Assembly (NCBI GenBank): GCA_949299755.1
Contig: CASGBA010000004.1
Span: 111,176-175,175 of the forward strand
Origin: an uncultured Treponema sp.
GTDB lineage: Bacteria > Spirochaetota > Spirochaetia > Treponematales > Treponemataceae
Direction of reading: 5' to 3'
Length of the DNA: 64,000 nucleotides
Position numbers and translations under genes: made by a program
Part shown: positions 38,045-47,415 of the stretch, piece by piece
How the letters are laid out: the number at the start of each line of letters is the position of its first letter
Numbering within the stretch: the first letter of the stretch is position 1
Notes under the pieces: generated by a model
Seen by the model: only the letters and a program-made list of their open reading frames with translations
Database searches by the model: none
Told to the model about the DNA's origin: nothing

Positions 38045-39109
38045 TCAGTTCTCCCGGATTTGGGCTTCCCGGGCGGCAATACAGAGGGCTTCTACAAGTT
38101 CATCCAAATCCCCCTGCATGACCGCATCCAGCTTGTACAGGGTAAGGTTTATCCGGTGATCCGTGATCCTGTTCTGGGGGAAATTGTATGTGCGTATGCG
38201 TTCTGACCGGTCTCCAGAGCCAACCTGGTTTCGCCGGTTTTCCGCCCTCTCCGCGTTTTTCTTGCTTTCTTCCAGCTCAAAAAGCCTTGTGCGCAGGACG
38301 CGCATCGCCTTCGCCTTGTTCTTTATCTGGCTTTTCTCATCCTGCTGTATAACCACGATACCGGTGGGCAGGTGTGTTATCCTGACTGCGGAGTCAGTGG
38401 TGTTTACACACTGCCCTCCGGGACCTCCCGCCCGCATAACATCAATACGTAAATCTTCCTGCCGGATGTTGATTTCGGTTTCCTCCGCTTCGGGAAGGAC
38501 CGCAACAGTGGCGGCGCTGGTTTGAATTCTTCCGGATGCTTCGGTTTCCGGAACACGCTGAACCCGGTGAACCCCGGATTCGTAGCGGAGACTTCCGTAT
38601 ACGTATTTACCGGAAATAGAAAGGGTTATCTCTTTGTATCCCCCAAGCTCCGTTTCATTTGCGCTCATTATTTCGTATTTCCAACCTTTTCGTTCCGCAT
38701 ACCTTGTATACATTTTGAAAAGATCTGCCGCAAATAGAGCCGCCTCTTCTCCGCCTGTCCCTCCCCTGATTTCCATAATAATATTTTTCTCTTCAAGGGG
38801 ATCCGGCGGGATAAGGAGAGTTTTCAGTTTTGAATTGCTTTCTTCAAGTTTTTTTTCAAGCTCTTTTTGTTCTTCTTTTGCCATTTCCTTCAGGTCTGCA
38901 TCCTCCGCATCCCTGGATAGGGTTTTGGCTTCTTCCAGTTCTTTTTCAAGTTTCAGGAAAACGTCATATTCCTGCATCAAGTCGGAAAGGTATGTGTGTT
39001 CACGCATAGCCTCTTTGTATTTTCCGGCGTTTTTTACAAGGGCAGGGTCTTGGATTTCTATTTCCAATTCATTGAAGCGTTGCCTTAAATTTTCCAACCG
39101 TTCTTTCAT
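38045..39109 (-). CDS. prfA: Peptide chain release factor 1
   Basis: About 354 residues. The catalytic GGQ lies in [15 protein letters not shown], and the stop-recognition tripeptide is PET in [12 protein letters not shown], the PxT form of RF1 that reads UAA and UAG. I start at the ATG at 39109, whose homologues begin MKERLENL; an upstream in-frame ATG at 39145 would precede the -10 box TATAGT (39121-39116), which ends six bases before this ATG. The message is probably leaderless and continues into dgt. Confidence 0.95.
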   Translation of the reverse strand: MKERLENLRQRFNELEIEIQDPALVKNAGKYKEAMREHTYLSDLMQEYDVFLKLEKELEEAKTLSRDAEDADLKEMAKEEQKELEKKLEESNSKLKTLLIPPDPLEEKNIIMEIRGGTGGEEAALFAADLFKMYTRYAERKGWKYEIMSANETELGGYKEITLSISGKYVYGSLRYESGVHRVQRVPETEASGRIQTSAATVAVLPEAEETEINIRQEDLRIDVMRAGGPGGQCVNTTDSAVRITHLPTGIVVIQQDEKSQIKNKAKAMRVLRTRLFELEESKKNAERAENRRNQVGSGDRSERIRTYNFPQNRITDHRINLTLYKLDAVMQGDLDELVEALCIAAREAQIREN

Positions 39110-39167
39110 GTTAAAACTATACCAAAAAGACGGAGGGAAATTCAATCATAAGGAAGAGAAGCTGTTA

Positions 39168-40106
39168 TCAGTCTTTAAAGGAATTTTTTTTCTCAAAAGA
39201 AGAAAGGGCTTCGTCCACTTCGGAAATACCGGTGGTTTTTGATTTGAAAAGATTGTTGAAAAAGCCAGGATTACTTCCCTTTTTGGGAGAAGGTTTTTGA
39301 TTTGAAAGTCCGTCCGTTTTCCGGGCTAAATCCGCAAACCCGAACCGGGATTCAGGAATCCCCTTGTCGCCGGCGGATTCTTCCTGCCGTCTTTCCCCGC
39401 CCTGAACCCCTTGCTTCCTCCAAAGAGCCGGTGTCTGGTAAGTGTCCGGATCAAATGCGGCTCCCCTGGTTTTGCTCCCTGCCGGCTTTTTACCGGTGGA
39501 AACGGCTTTTTTTGCCGTTCCGCGGCTGCTTTGTCCCGCTTGGGCGAAAAAGCCGAAAAGACTTCCGCAAAGTCCGCCGGCTAAATGGGCGAATTGGGAA
39601 ATGTCATCATTCCCGAAGGCGTTTACTATTTCCCTTCCGAGGAATAAAACCACCACCAGGATGAAAGTCAGGGGTATTTCATTTTTCTTGTGGTTCGTGA
39701 AGGAACTTAAAAGAACCATCATAAAAACCGCTCCGGATGCGCCCAGGAGGGTTGTCTGGAAAAAACAGACGTTTATGACGCCTGTGGCAAATCCGGTTAC
39801 AAGAATCATCAGCGCCATGTTGATGGAACCGTAGGAGCTTTCGAGCATGGGGCCTAGTATTAAGATGTATGAAAGATTAACGATTAAATGCGTCCAGTTT
39901 GCGTGTCCAAAAATATGGGTGAAAAGTTTCAGGTAATCCAGCGGATTTGAGGGATCAAAGGTTACGGAAGAGGGAACCGTAAACAGGTTGTCAATAAGAC
40001 CAAAAGAGCTTCCTGTGGCTGGTATTATATACGTATTGACTATGAATACAGCGAAACACAAAAGTGAAAATGTGAGGGTTGTCGGTGCGTTGTATTTTAT
40101 TTTCAC
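39168..40106 (-). CDS. Rhomboid family intramembrane serine protease
   Basis: About 312 residues. Six or seven spans carry the rhomboid core: HIFGHANWTHLIVN, catalytic serine in LGASGAVF (about S124) and catalytic histidine in QFAHLAGG (about H174). A long hydrophilic C-terminal tail of 110 residues, rich in lysine and serine, is unusual and ends with FEKKNSFKD. I prefer the GTG at 40106 (GGAG upstream) over a TTG at 40136. It follows exonuclease III directly. Confidence 0.88.
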   Translation of the reverse strand: MKIKYNAPTTLTFSLLCFAVFIVNTYIIPATGSSFGLIDNLFTVPSSVTFDPSNPLDYLKLFTHIFGHANWTHLIVNLSYILILGPMLESSYGSINMALMILVTGFATGVINVCFFQTTLLGASGAVFMMVLLSSFTNHKKNEIPLTFILVVVLFLGREIVNAFGNDDISQFAHLAGGLCGSLFGFFAQAGQSSRGTAKKAVSTGKKPAGSKTRGAAFDPDTYQTPALWRKQGVQGGERRQEESAGDKGIPESRFGFADLARKTDGLSNQKPSPKKGSNPGFFNNLFKSKTTGISEVDEALSSFEKKNSFKD

Positions 40107-40108
40107 CT

Positions 40109-40885
40109 TTATTTCAACTCCAATTTGACGGGACAATGATCGGATCCGAAAACATCAGTTAAAATCACGGAGTTTTTCACTTGTTTCATGAAACCGGGAT
40201 TTACGCAGTGGTAGTCAATGCGCCACCCGATATTCTTTTCCCTGGCATTGAAACGGTAACTCCACCAACTGTACATTCCCGGCTCTTCACAAAAACTGCG
40301 GAACGTATCGATATATCCGGCTTCTGTAAAGCTGTCCATCCAGGCTCTTTCTTCGGGAAGGTATCCGGGATTTTTTTCGTTGCTTTTAGGGTTCGCCAGG
40401 TCTATGGGTTTGTGGGCGATGTTGTAATCCCCGCATAAAATGATATTTTTCCCGCCGGAAACAAGTTTGTCACAATATTCTTTTATGGCGGCACAAAATT
40501 CAAGTTTATATGGAAGCCGGGCTCCTCCGTCCTGGGAATTCGGGAAATAAGCTGAAATGACAGAAAATTTATCAAAATGGGCAACTGTTATCCGTCCCTC
40601 CCTGTCAAAATCCTTTATGCCCATGTTTTCCACGGAGAGGGGCTCTTCTTTGGAAAAAACCGCTGTTCCTGAATATCCTCTTTTTTCCGCGGAGGACCAC
40701 CAGGTTTTGTATTTTATTCCGTTTTTGAATTCCGGTTCTGTGAGTGAAGGAGGAAGTTGTCCTTTTTCAGCTTTGGTTTCCTGTAAACAAAGAATGTCCG
40801 GAGCTTCCGTTTCAAGCCATTCAAGGAACCCTTTTTTTTCCGCCGCTCGTATTCCGTTTACATTCCAGGAGATAATAGATTTCAT
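40109..40885 (-). CDS. xth: Exodeoxyribonuclease III
   Basis: 258 residues of the exonuclease III/AP endonuclease family, acting in base excision repair. Landmarks: SWNVNGIRAAEKKGF, catalytic glutamate in LCLQETKAE, DYNIAH, and the closing GSDHCPV. An in-frame extension upstream to 41077 would run through clpS and is not real. The ATG at 40885 lies six bases after a -10 box. It is divergent from clpS and its stop sits just before the rhomboid start. Confidence 0.95.
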   Translation of the reverse strand: MKSIISWNVNGIRAAEKKGFLEWLETEAPDILCLQETKAEKGQLPPSLTEPEFKNGIKYKTWWSSAEKRGYSGTAVFSKEEPLSVENMGIKDFDREGRITVAHFDKFSVISAYFPNSQDGGARLPYKLEFCAAIKEYCDKLVSGGKNIILCGDYNIAHKPIDLANPKSNEKNPGYLPEERAWMDSFTEAGYIDTFRSFCEEPGMYSWWSYRFNAREKNIGWRIDYHCVNPGFMKQVKNSVILTDVFGSDHCPVKLELK

Positions 40886-40891
40886 TCTTCC

Positions 40892-40920
40892 ATAATGCAG
40901 AAAACCGGCTTGACTTTCAA
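40892..40920 (-). promoter_or_regulatory. Promoter of exonuclease III gene
   Basis: Minus strand TTGAAA, 17 bases, CATTAT, six bases (GGAAGA), ATG. The six-base stretch could also serve as a short ribosome site, so this example of the leaderless pattern is ambiguous. Confidence 0.5.
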
Positions 40921-40929
40921 GTAAAATAG

Positions 40930-40958
40930 TTGTTTCCTTCTTCATTTTAGAGTATTTT
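40930..40958 (+). promoter_or_regulatory. Promoter of the clpS-clpA-aat operon, leaderless arrangement
   Basis: TTGTTT (40930-40935), 17 bases, TATTTT (40953-40958), six bases, ATG at 40965. No ribosome-binding sequence is present upstream of clpS. Confidence 0.58.
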
Positions 40959-40964
40959 TTATAT

Positions 40965-41273
40965 ATGAGCGAAACAGGAAAACCCGAGGCCGGCTTGCCG
41001 GAATTTTCGGAAAATTTTGACTTGGAACCTCCGGCTTCTAAGAAAGTTATTTTATTGAATGATGATTTCACCACCAAGGACTTTGTTGTGGCTATTCTTA
41101 TTTATATTTTTCATAAAAATAAAGAAGAAGCTTATAACATAATGGAGAAAGTTCACTGTGAAGGCCGGGGTTTTGTGGGGGAGTATACCTATGATATTGC
41201 CGCAACAAAATGTATGCAGGTAAAACAGGCTGCCAGAAAAAACGGATTCCCCCTTCGTTGTATTATGGAATGA
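40965..41273 (+). CDS. clpS: ATP-dependent Clp protease adaptor ClpS
   Basis: 102 residues. The core motif VILLNDDFTTKDFVV and the following helix with HKNKEEAYNIMEKVHCEGRG form the N-degron pocket. It hands proteins with N-terminal Leu, Phe, Tyr or Trp to ClpA. First gene of an operon with clpA (21 bases downstream) and aat. Confidence 0.96.
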   Translation: MSETGKPEAGLPEFSENFDLEPPASKKVILLNDDFTTKDFVVAILIYIFHKNKEEAYNIMEKVHCEGRGFVGEYTYDIAATKCMQVKQAARKNGFPLRCIME

Positions 41274-41294
41274 ATCCTGTTTCTAGGAGATAAT

Positions 41295-43805
41295 ATGATG
41301 AAGATAATGCTGAATTCCCATTTACAGAAAATACTCGACCGGGCTTGGACTGATGCAAAAAACCGGCGGCATGAATTTCTGACCCCTGAGCATTTGCTTC
41401 TCTCTATGATTCATTTTACTCCTGTGGCGGAAGCTCTTAGAAAAGCCGGTATTGATGTCCTTTTTGTCCGGGCGGAATTGGATAGCTATTTGCGAAAAAA
41501 TATTGCTGTTGTGGAGGAAGGCCAGGATCCTGTACAGACAGTGGGTTTTCAGAATATTTTCCGTCGGGCAGCGGTTTTTTGTACCAACGCTGATAAATCC
41601 GTCATGGACGCAGGAGATGTTCTTGTCAGTGTTTATGAGGAAGATAGAAATCACTGTTCCTGGATTTTGAAAAAAGCCGGCTTGGAGCGGCTGGTTCTCA
41701 TTGAAGTCATTGCCACCGGAATCATATCCTTTTCCGAACCGGAAGAGGACGGCGACTTGGACAGCGCTTCTAAAGGAAATCAGAAAAACCTGTTTTCCGC
41801 CGATTCTTTTCCGGACGGCGGAAATCCGTTTAATCCGAAACCAAGGAAGGAATTCCCCCCGGAAAGGAGGGAAGCGCTTGACGGAAGTGAAGAGGAGAAT
41901 TCCAGCCGTAAAAACGCCTTCGGGGAACCCTTTTCCGACCCCCAGGAAACAGCATCCCCACACAGATCCTTTTTGGACCGCTTTACTGAAAATTTGACAC
42001 TGAAAGCCTCGCGGGGCCAGTTGGATCCTGTTATTGGCCGGGAAGAGGAAATAGAACTTACAATACAAACCCTGTGCCGCCGCTCAAAAAACAATCCGGT
42101 ACATGTTGGTGAAGCCGGTGTAGGAAAAACATCCATAACAGAAGGACTTGCCCAGCGTATTGCCTCCGGTAATGTTCCTGAAAAGCTCAAACATTCAATT
42201 ATATACCGGCTGGATGTTGCTGCTCTTCTTGCTGGAACAAAATTCCGTGGTGATTTTGAGGATCGTATAAAAAAACTTACTGACGAACTTATAAAGAGGG
42301 AAGGGTCGGTTCTCTTTATCGATGAAATTCATATGCTGGTGGGGGCCGGTGCCGGCGGCGGAAGCGGTACTGTTGACGCGTCAAATCTTTTGAAGCCCGT
42401 TCTTGCTTCCGGGAAAATCCGGTGTATCGGTTCAACAACTTATGACGAATATTCGAAACATTTTGAGAAAGACAGGGCTTTTGCCCGACGGTTCCAGAAA
42501 ATTGATGTTTCAGAGCCGACAGAGGAAGAGAGCATCCTCATATTGCAGGGTTTAAAAAGCCGTTACGAGGAATTCCACCGTGTCCGGTATACGGATGAGG
42601 CTATATCTGAGGCTGTCCGGCTTTCGGCTCTTTACATCAACGACCGGTTTCTTCCTGATAAAGCCATAGATGTGATTGACGAGGCAGGTGCCAGACTGCG
42701 TATAGCAGCGGGGCCTGTGGATTTAAATCTTCCTCTTCCGGAGGTGTCTGTTCCTCTGATAGAAACTGTTGTGGCAAAGGCCGCCAGAATCCCGGAAAAA
42801 AGCATCGGGATGGATGAAAACAAAAAGCTTAAAACTTTGGAGGAAAACCTGCGCAGAAATATTTTCGGGCAGGATGAGGCTTTGCGGGAATTAACCCGTA
42901 CTGTAAAAAGAGCCAGGGCTGGATTCAGGAGCGGGACAAAACCCGGCGTATGCTTCTTATTTGCGGGTCCGACCGGAGTGGGTAAAACGGAGATGGCAAG
43001 GAAACTTGCCGAAAACTTAAATTTACCTTTAATCCGTTTTGATATGAGTGAATACCAGGAAAAACACACCGTCAGCAGACTCATAGGTTCCCCGCCAGGA
43101 TATATCGGTTTCGAGGATGGAGGTCTTCTTACAGATGCCATACGAAAGCAGCCCCGGTCTGTTCTATTGTTGGATGAAATTGAAAAAGCCCATCAGGATA
43201 TTTTCAATGTTTTGCTCCAGGTTATGGATTATGCCACTTTGACGGATAACCAGGGACGTAAGGCTGATTTCCGGAATGTTCTGCTTATAATGACAAGTAA
43301 CGCCGGGGCTGATCAGATGGGCAAACCTTCGATAGGGTTCGGCGGAAGCGAAGCCTCTGATGAAGCCTTGGACGAGGCTGTTAAAAAAGCATTTTCCCCG
43401 GAATTCCGGAACAGATTGGATGCTGTGATAAAATTCAAGAGACTTTCAAAAGAAATTATGGAATCAATCGTCCACAAGGAAATTTCCTTGATAAGACAGC
43501 GGCTGGAGGAAAAAAACGTAACCCTCTCTGTTTCCAGAAGTGTGGTGTCCTTTCTGGCGGAAAAATCCTATTCCCCGGAATTCGGGGCCAGAAATGTGGC
43601 TCGGGTGGTTGAAGATGAAATCGCCGCTCCCCTTGTGGATGACGTTTTATTCGGCAAACTTGAAGGTGGCGGTCATGTTGTTTTCACCGTGAAAAACGGA
43701 AAAATCTCCCTGTCTATAAAAGATTCCTGGAAAAAAGAATCCTGTAATCAGGAAGTAGCTGTGGATTCTCCGGAATATGAAACCGAACCTTCTGAAATTG
43801 GTTGA
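41295..43805 (+). CDS. clpA: ATP-dependent Clp protease unfoldase ClpA
   Basis: 836 residues: N-terminal Clp repeat domain that docks ClpS (about 1-150), a charged linker of about 60 residues richer than usual in serine and glutamate, first AAA+ module with Walker A GEAGVGKTS (about 272), second module with GPTGVGKTE (about 558), and the C-terminal D2-small domain. It unfolds substrates for ClpP. AGGAGA lies before the ATG. The stop overlaps the aat ATG. ClpP is not in the window. Confidence 0.96.
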   Translation: MMKIMLNSHLQKILDRAWTDAKNRRHEFLTPEHLLLSMIHFTPVAEALRKAGIDVLFVRAELDSYLRKNIAVVEEGQDPVQTVGFQNIFRRAAVFCTNADKSVMDAGDVLVSVYEEDRNHCSWILKKAGLERLVLIEVIATGIISFSEPEEDGDLDSASKGNQKNLFSADSFPDGGNPFNPKPRKEFPPERREALDGSEEENSSRKNAFGEPFSDPQETASPHRSFLDRFTENLTLKASRGQLDPVIGREEEIELTIQTLCRRSKNNPVHVGEAGVGKTSITEGLAQRIASGNVPEKLKHSIIYRLDVAALLAGTKFRGDFEDRIKKLTDELIKREGSVLFIDEIHMLVGAGAGGGSGTVDASNLLKPVLASGKIRCIGSTTYDEYSKHFEKDRAFARRFQKIDVSEPTEEESILILQGLKSRYEEFHRVRYTDEAISEAVRLSALYINDRFLPDKAIDVIDEAGARLRIAAGPVDLNLPLPEVSVPLIETVVAKAARIPEKSIGMDENKKLKTLEENLRRNIFGQDEALRELTRTVKRARAGFRSGTKPGVCFLFAGPTGVGKTEMARKLAENLNLPLIRFDMSEYQEKHTVSRLIGSPPGYIGFEDGGLLTDAIRKQPRSVLLLDEIEKAHQDIFNVLLQVMDYATLTDNQGRKADFRNVLLIMTSNAGADQMGKPSIGFGGSEASDEALDEAVKKAFSPEFRNRLDAVIKFKRLSKEIMESIVHKEISLIRQRLEEKNVTLSVSRSVVSFLAEKSYSPEFGARNVARVVEDEIAAPLVDDVLFGKLEGGGHVVFTVKNGKISLSIKDSWKKESCNQEVAVDSPEYETEPSEIG

Positions 43806-44587
43806 TGAAAGAGTATAACAGCCAGAACAGGCAGGATCAGGAATTTCCCCGTCTCGAGTGCGGGGATTATTTTCAGTTCCCGGATCCGGAAGAGGCTGAC
43901 GGTTCGGTGGTTGCTGTAGGAGGGAACCTTTCTCCTGGCATGATGCTTTCCGCTTATGTACAGGGGATTTTTCCTTGGTTCAATGAAGACGATCCCCTGT
44001 ATTGGCAGTCTCCGAATCCCCGTTTTGTCCTCATTCCCGGGGATCTTCATATTCCTTCCAGATTAAAACGGGAAATGAAAAAAAATCGCTTCAGGATTAC
44101 AGCGGATGTTGATTTTGAAAAGGTAATTCTGTCTTGTGCGGAAATCCTCCGGCCGGGACAGTACGGGACTTGGATAACAGAGGATTTAATCGATGCTTGT
44201 ATGGAACTCCATGAAGAAGGGTTCATGCATTCTATTGAAGCTTGGGACGGCTCCATTCTGGCAGGTGGATTTTACGGGCTTCAGCTTGGTTCTGTTTTTT
44301 TCGGGGAATCCATGTTTTCCCGGGAAAATAATGCTTCAAAAACAGCCTTTGCCGTTTTTGCCGGGGAGTTTTTTTCCCGAATGGGGGGAACCCTGATCGA
44401 TTCCCAGGTTTACACTGATCACATGGCCCGGTTCGGCGCAAAAAATATTTCCCGGCAGGCATATTTGCGGATATTGCGGGACACACTTTCCCGCGATGAT
44501 ATTGTATACAAAGAAACCGGAACCCCTTTTTTTATTTTCCAGAACAAGCAGAATTGGAAGGTGTTTTTTGACGGTTCCTGCCCATAA
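43805..44587 (+). CDS. aat: Leucyl/phenylalanyl-tRNA-protein transferase
   Basis: 260 residues. It adds Leu or Phe to proteins starting with Lys or Arg, creating N-degrons for ClpS-ClpA. Family signatures: FPDPEEAD then VAVGGNLSPGMMLSAYVQG and IFPWFNEDDPLYWQSPNPR, and GGFYGLQLGSVFFGESMFSR. The ATG overlaps the clpA stop by one base (TGATG). Together with clpS and clpA this makes the whole degron-making and degron-reading pathway one operon. Confidence 0.96.
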   Translation: MKEYNSQNRQDQEFPRLECGDYFQFPDPEEADGSVVAVGGNLSPGMMLSAYVQGIFPWFNEDDPLYWQSPNPRFVLIPGDLHIPSRLKREMKKNRFRITADVDFEKVILSCAEILRPGQYGTWITEDLIDACMELHEEGFMHSIEAWDGSILAGGFYGLQLGSVFFGESMFSRENNASKTAFAVFAGEFFSRMGGTLIDSQVYTDHMARFGAKNISRQAYLRILRDTLSRDDIVYKETGTPFFIFQNKQNWKVFFDGSCP

Positions 44588-44623
44588 CCATTTCACCGTA
44601 ACCGTGTTTTTGCGGGGATGCCT

Positions 44624-46420
44624 TTAATCTGATCGTTGGGCGAAAAAGTAGAAGGATGTTAAAAAGAAGCCCAGGGCAACCATTCCCAGTACGGCGGGTA
44701 TAGAAAAACCAGGAATTTTTACAGTGAATAAAAGTATACAAAGCCTTGCAACATATCTGGCTGTTTCTATAAGATAAGCGCAGGCAATAGTTACCAGTGG
44801 CATTAAAATAATCCACCAGGCACTAAAAGGTCTGTTTTCTCTCAGCCGGAATTTCCATGCCCAGGCAAGCATTAAAATAGCAACGGTGAAAACTATAAAA
44901 GGATCTGAAATCCGGCGTATGAATTCCGCCAAATACAAATCTTTTTCCATTCCGTATTTTTCCGCTCTGGAGGAGAAAGAAAATAATTCGGAAAGGGTCA
45001 TCAATTCCGGGCCGGCAGTGGCGGAAATTAACAGATTCACATCTTTATACGGCATATCGAGGACAACAACGGACTTTGAAAGTGCACCGGCCGGAGGGAA
45101 TTTTCCGGAAATTACCTCCGGTTCTATCTTTATGTTTTCCATTTCCCGGTCAACCGCTGTAAGGATAAGCTGGGGATTTGGTGTTTCTTCTCCCGGAGAG
45201 AAGGAAAACATCTTTACATAAGGAACTGCGATATGGAATTTTAGTTCCCCTTCTGAATCAAATCGTAAAAGCTCAAAATCACGCAAATAAGCTGAATCTT
45301 GCTTTCCCTCGCGACGCCGTGAAATACCGCGCATTAAAACCGCATCCTTTCCTCCGTCTGTTCTGTTTATAGTGAAGAAAACATCCCTGCTTTGCTCAAA
45401 AAGCCGCAGGGTTTTTGTTTCATCGATAAAAAAGAAGGATTCCAAAAGCCCGCGTTTTGAAATTTCCAGGAACCGTTCTATATCAGGATCAATTCCCCGG
45501 GAATCTTCCTTTTGTTCCCTGTCCATTTCCAAAAAAAGGTAATAAGCTGAAAGAAAATCATTGGCTTGGATAGCGGTATATCCCTGTTGTTTCTTTTTAT
45601 ACCATTGCTGGTCAGGAATTGCCCGGACAGAATCCTGGGAAGCTGTTATCTGATTCCAAGCCTCAGACGCAAGCCTTATGGCCGCTTCCTTATTGGGATC
45701 TCCCGGACCGGAAAGCCGCCAGGACAACATGGCATAATAATGGGCATTATAAAAATCAAGGGCGGATGCGGATTCCCGGGCTTTTTCCAGAAGCTCAAAA
45801 GAGGAATAACCGGCTTGGGGAGGCAGGACATTTTCCTCCGGGGGGGAAGGTTCCGTCCATATAACATCCTCCCCTTCGATCTCCGCAAGTCTCAGTCTCA
45901 TGTTTTCCGCCCTTTGGTTAGCTTCCGGACTTTCTTTCCAGATTGCGAGGGCTGCTTCAGCATTTGAAAGGGCGTTTTTATAGTTCCCTTCCGAAGTTTC
46001 ATTTTTGGCGAGAAACATATAGTCGTTATATGCGTCGGTTTTTGCCTTTATATCCTCCTGTTTGTTTTTCAAGACAGGAACCATTCCTTCCGCAAGAAGA
46101 ACATATACCCCGATACATATAATGCATATGATAAAGGCGTTGGTCAGACTGGAGAAAATTTTAGGAGACCAACGGTTCACCGTTTCCGGAATGATTTTTC
46201 TGAATGCCACCGCATAGCCTATTAAAAGGCCCGCTGTCATAAGGGCAGGAAAAAACTTTGTAAAGTTATTCAATGCGTTCCATAATTTAAATGAATATTC
46301 AAAGGGTTTGAGAATTTTTTCCTGAACATTTCCCGTCATTGAAAAAGCGAATACGATGGCGAATCCTATGAACAAATGTATAAGGATAACGGGGAAAACC
46401 TGTTTGATTATTTGTTTCAT
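44624..46420 (-). CDS. Membrane protein with LptF/LptG-like ends and a TPR-like insert
   Basis: 598 residues. Three N-terminal spans (about 10-30, 55-78, 90-112), then a hydrophilic part with a tetratricopeptide-like stretch (EGNYKNALSNAEAALAIWKE, about 145-165) and a beta-rich section, then three C-terminal spans (about 500-590). The closing SRAEKYGMEKDLYLAEFIRR followed by three spans resembles LptF/LptG permeases of lipid export. I infer a distant relationship; a sequence-profile comparison would decide. Starts overlapping the previous gene (ATGA). Confidence 0.55.
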   Translation of the reverse strand: MKQIIKQVFPVILIHLFIGFAIVFAFSMTGNVQEKILKPFEYSFKLWNALNNFTKFFPALMTAGLLIGYAVAFRKIIPETVNRWSPKIFSSLTNAFIICIICIGVYVLLAEGMVPVLKNKQEDIKAKTDAYNDYMFLAKNETSEGNYKNALSNAEAALAIWKESPEANQRAENMRLRLAEIEGEDVIWTEPSPPEENVLPPQAGYSSFELLEKARESASALDFYNAHYYAMLSWRLSGPGDPNKEAAIRLASEAWNQITASQDSVRAIPDQQWYKKKQQGYTAIQANDFLSAYYLFLEMDREQKEDSRGIDPDIERFLEISKRGLLESFFFIDETKTLRLFEQSRDVFFTINRTDGGKDAVLMRGISRRREGKQDSAYLRDFELLRFDSEGELKFHIAVPYVKMFSFSPGEETPNPQLILTAVDREMENIKIEPEVISGKFPPAGALSKSVVVLDMPYKDVNLLISATAGPELMTLSELFSFSSRAEKYGMEKDLYLAEFIRRISDPFIVFTVAILMLAWAWKFRLRENRPFSAWWIILMPLVTIACAYLIETARYVARLCILLFTVKIPGFSIPAVLGMVALGFFLTSFYFFAQRSD

Positions 46421-47415
46421 GCCCCGGCTCCTTTTGGATTTTTCTTTTTATATCTGGGTAAGAAAAAGAAAAATCCCGCCACCGAAAGTAAGACCGCAAA
46501 TATAAGGGCTGGCAAGGCGGAAACCATTTCATCGGAAAAAAAGTCCGGTAAAAATTCTTTGAGGAAATTGTGTATTTCTCCCCTGCAAAAAAGAGGAAAG
46601 AATTTATATACCAGCCGGAGTACTGACACATAAAGGAGAATGTTTATAAGCTTCCAGTCTGTTAAAACACACAGGAAAAACAGGGATGCCAGCGCTGAGA
46701 AAAAGGCGCCGCTTATAAAAATATAAGCGGCGGCGGATTTGTGTAAAGAAGCACTGAATTCAGAATTTATAGCTTTAATGTCCCTTTCCAAAGAAGTTAA
46801 AAAGTCAGGAGGATTTAACTTCCTTTCCACATCGGGATTGAAAAAGGATATGGGGAACCGCTTGTTTCCCGTCCTTAACTCCCTGTTTTCCCGGTCGAAA
46901 ATGGCGGTTTTAAAAGTTGCCAGTCTGGGAATGGTTTCATTTCCGGAAAAATCCGCTATGGTAAGGTTTGAAACGGCAGTATTTTCTTCTATGTTCTTCA
47001 GCCATAGAAGTTTTTTCCCTTGTTCGTAGCTCCTTATAAAGCCGGCTTCGGCCAGTTGCCCGGCTTCTTCTGCCGGCGCGGATTCAGGAAACAATCTTTG
47101 GTGTATCATCAGGGATAAAGGGACAAGAACACCTACGGTAAGCACAAAAAGAAAAACGGAAACAGGGATTGCGACACTTTTTTTCGCACCGTGTCTCATA
47201 ATGAATACACAAACAACAAAAAAAGCTATGACTATTCCCGTCGGTATAAAAAGGAGGCTGTTTTCCAATACTCCGGTGAGAAAAAGCGCATAATGGCCGC
47301 TGGCAATGGCGTAAAAGCTTTCCGGCTGGGCCAGGCCGTAGAAAAAAGGGCATAACAAAGACCAGGCAATTATATTGAGAAAAAATATCGGAAATATCAT
47401 AAACGCGTTTTTCAT
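46417..47415 (-). CDS. Membrane protein, partner of the LptF/G-like protein
   Basis: About 332 residues with the same plan as its neighbour: three N-terminal spans, a beta-rich extracytoplasmic middle (GKKLLWLKNIEENTAVSNLTI, then ATFKTAIFDRENREL, the pattern of an LptF/G jellyroll) and three C-terminal spans. The two overlap by four bases and so are made together, as expected of an LptF-LptG-like pair. I use the ATG at 47415; one at 47433 is possible. Confidence 0.55.
   Translation of the reverse strand: MKNAFMIFPIFFLNIIAWSLLCPFFYGLAQPESFYAIASGHYALFLTGVLENSLLFIPTGIVIAFFVVCVFIMRHGAKKSVAIPVSVFLFVLTVGVLVPLSLMIHQRLFPESAPAEEAGQLAEAGFIRSYEQGKKLLWLKNIEENTAVSNLTIADFSGNETIPRLATFKTAIFDRENRELRTGNKRFPISFFNPDVERKLNPPDFLTSLERDIKAINSEFSASLHKSAAAYIFISGAFFSALASLFFLCVLTDWKLINILLYVSVLRLVYKFFPLFCRGEIHNFLKEFLPDFFSDEMVSALPALIFAVLLSVAGFFFFLPRYKKKNPKGAGA

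Noticed and set aside
40886..41077. Long N-terminal extension of exonuclease III
   Set aside because: The extra residues run antisense to clpS and past two promoters; family members begin at 40885.
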